Under the pieces are notes generated by a model. The model was not told the DNA's origin. It was given only the letters and a program-made list of their open reading frames with translations, and did not search any database. From the NCBI GenBank assembly GCA_963775235.1, contig CAVZHY010000006.1, forward strand, positions 372,001-436,000: 64,000 nucleotides of DNA, given 5' to 3'. This document shows, piece by piece, positions 63,260 through 64,000 of this stretch. The first letter of the stretch is position 1; each line of letters starts with the position of its first letter. This stretch comes from JBBDMC01 sp963775235. Its GTDB lineage: Bacteria > Pseudomonadota > Alphaproteobacteria > Rhizobiales > Kaistiaceae. The position numbers and the translations under genes were made by a program.

Positions 63260-64000
63260 GCGCCTCGCGCACCGCGCGAGTAACCAGACCAGCCATCAGC
63301 GGGATCTTGTACCCGTTGTAATTCACCGGACGGGCGCCGCGAGTGGACGACTGACCGGCCAAGGTGGCCAGATCCGAACTGAGCGCCTTCCCCTTGATGA
63401 TCGACTCGACTCCCTGGAGGCGTTTCGGAGTTGCACTGACTCCACCGCAGGCAATCCTGCAGTCGTCAACTACACCACCCTTGACGTTGATCGAAGCGGC
63501 CACATTGACCAGTGGAAAATCCCACGAGTTCCGGTCCGTCACCTTCTCGAAATAGAAGCTGGCGCCCGAGAAAGTCTTGGGAATCCGGATCGCAGTGAGA
63601 ACCTCTTCCGGTTTGACCGACGTCATGTGCGTGATGTCGATGTGCGGTCCGACGAAGAAATCCTCTGGCGCAACTACGCGTTGCCCCTTCGAACTCTGCA
63701 CGATGAACTGTGCGTCAAGCGCGACCATCGCCGGCGCGGTGTCCGACGGTGAAGCCGCGATGCAGCGATCGATGTCGAAGAGGGAGTGCTCACGATTTAT
63801 CCCCTCCGGCGTGTCGGCGAAGCACGTCGTGCCGCCGGCACGGTAGCAGGGCAGACCATACCGGTAGTACAGGCAGCGGGCATCTTGCGAGACGTTACCG
63901 CCGATCGTCCCATTGTTCCTGATCTGCGGGCTTCCCACGTGGCCAGCCGCATCCGCAAGGACACGATATTGGGCCTTGATCGTCGGATGGTTGGAAACCT
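63252..64000 (-). CDS. Molybdenum-hydroxylase (xanthine dehydrogenase family) FAD/FeS subunit, partial
   Basis: The C-terminal ~248 residues of a FAD-binding subunit; the gene continues past the right edge. It begins in the window with SNHPTIKAQYRVLADAAGHV and has the family motif QIRNNGTIGGNVSQDARC. A four-Cys insert (RCLYYRYGLPCYRAGG, TCFADT, DIDRCIAASPSD) is like that of PaoB/YagS-type subunits, where it holds a [4Fe-4S] cluster. The C-terminal CO_deh_flav_C domain follows (FEKVTDRNSWDFPLVNVAA). The other subunits would be upstream, outside the window. Confidence 0.88.
   Translation of the reverse strand, partial: VSNHPTIKAQYRVLADAAGHVGSPQIRNNGTIGGNVSQDARCLYYRYGLPCYRAGGTTCFADTPEGINREHSLFDIDRCIAASPSDTAPAMVALDAQFIVQSSKGQRVVAPEDFFVGPHIDITHMTSVKPEEVLTAIRIPKTFSGASFYFEKVTDRNSWDFPLVNVAASINVKGGVVDDCRIACGGVSATPKRLQGVESIIKGKALSSDLATLAGQSSTRGARPVNYNGYKIPLMAGLVTRAVREAHA

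Noticed and set aside
1..64000. CRISPR arrays, rRNA genes or a replication origin
   Set aside because: No regularly spaced repeats, rRNA-like segments or DnaA-box clusters were seen.

Overview
The window is G+C-rich chromosomal DNA of an alphaproteobacterium, probably related to Rhodospirillales or Hyphomicrobiales; this placement is inferred. The evidence is gene order and family type: tpiA-secG-pyrG, eno-ftsB, pdhA-pdhB-DUF5076-pdhC-lpdA-lipA-ratA, a fused ispDF, dusB-ntrBC-ntrYX-trkAH-dat-hfq-hflX, and rlpA-dac-tmk-holB-metG-tatD are arrangements typical of that class. The pyruvate dehydrogenase E1 beta subunit with its own lipoyl domain also fits.

Layout. 0-13.9 kb: a CBS-domain protein, tpiA, secG and pyrG, then an accessory block between pyrG and eno (two TMEM175-like channels, ergothioneine genes egtB-egtD, a secreted alpha/beta hydrolase, queF, a DUF1835 protein and a sulfatase), then eno and ftsB. 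14-24 kb: the pyruvate dehydrogenase complex with its lipoate synthase, interleaved with small membrane proteins, a bactofilin-like membrane protein and two tandem GlsB/YeaQ proteins. 24-28 kb (minus strand): acyl-CoA synthetase, PncC/CinA-C and IspDF. 27.8-40.7 kb: dusB, two nitrogen-type two-component systems (NtrBC, NtrYX), K+ uptake (TrkA/TrkH), a D-amino-acid aminotransferase, Hfq and HflX. 40.7-49 kb (minus strand): mazG, then the rlpA-dac-tmk-holB-metG-tatD-MBL run of envelope and housekeeping genes. 49.5-55.4 kb: a cluster of CelD/FemAB-type acyltransferase, polysaccharide flippase, ATP-grasp ligase and PrpF-like isomerase facing a methyltransferase, which looks like a surface-glycan or small-molecule pathway of unknown product.

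55.7-60.1 kb: a decayed integrative island next to tRNA-Ser(UGA). It carries an orphan HsdM, an Mrr-like nuclease, an IS3-type transposase scrap, two different integrase fragments and a broken tRNA-Val(CAC) that looks like an attachment site. 60.2-64 kb: a small secreted protein, an atypical 3-hydroxyisobutyrate-dehydrogenase-like protein, and an apparent operon that couples the FAD/FeS subunit of a molybdenum hydroxylase to a cytochrome b and two small unknown proteins. It runs off the right edge.

Sequence quality matters here. Six genes between 33.4 and 54.2 kb (ntrY, dat, hflX, tmk, dac, prpF-like) are broken by seven single-base insertions, mostly one extra base in a short homopolymer. 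Most are essential or conserved genes, so these are more likely consensus errors than true pseudogenes. No such break was seen in the first 33 kb. The best candidates for new biology are the 49.5-55.4 kb cluster and the cytochrome-b-linked molybdenum hydroxylase operon.
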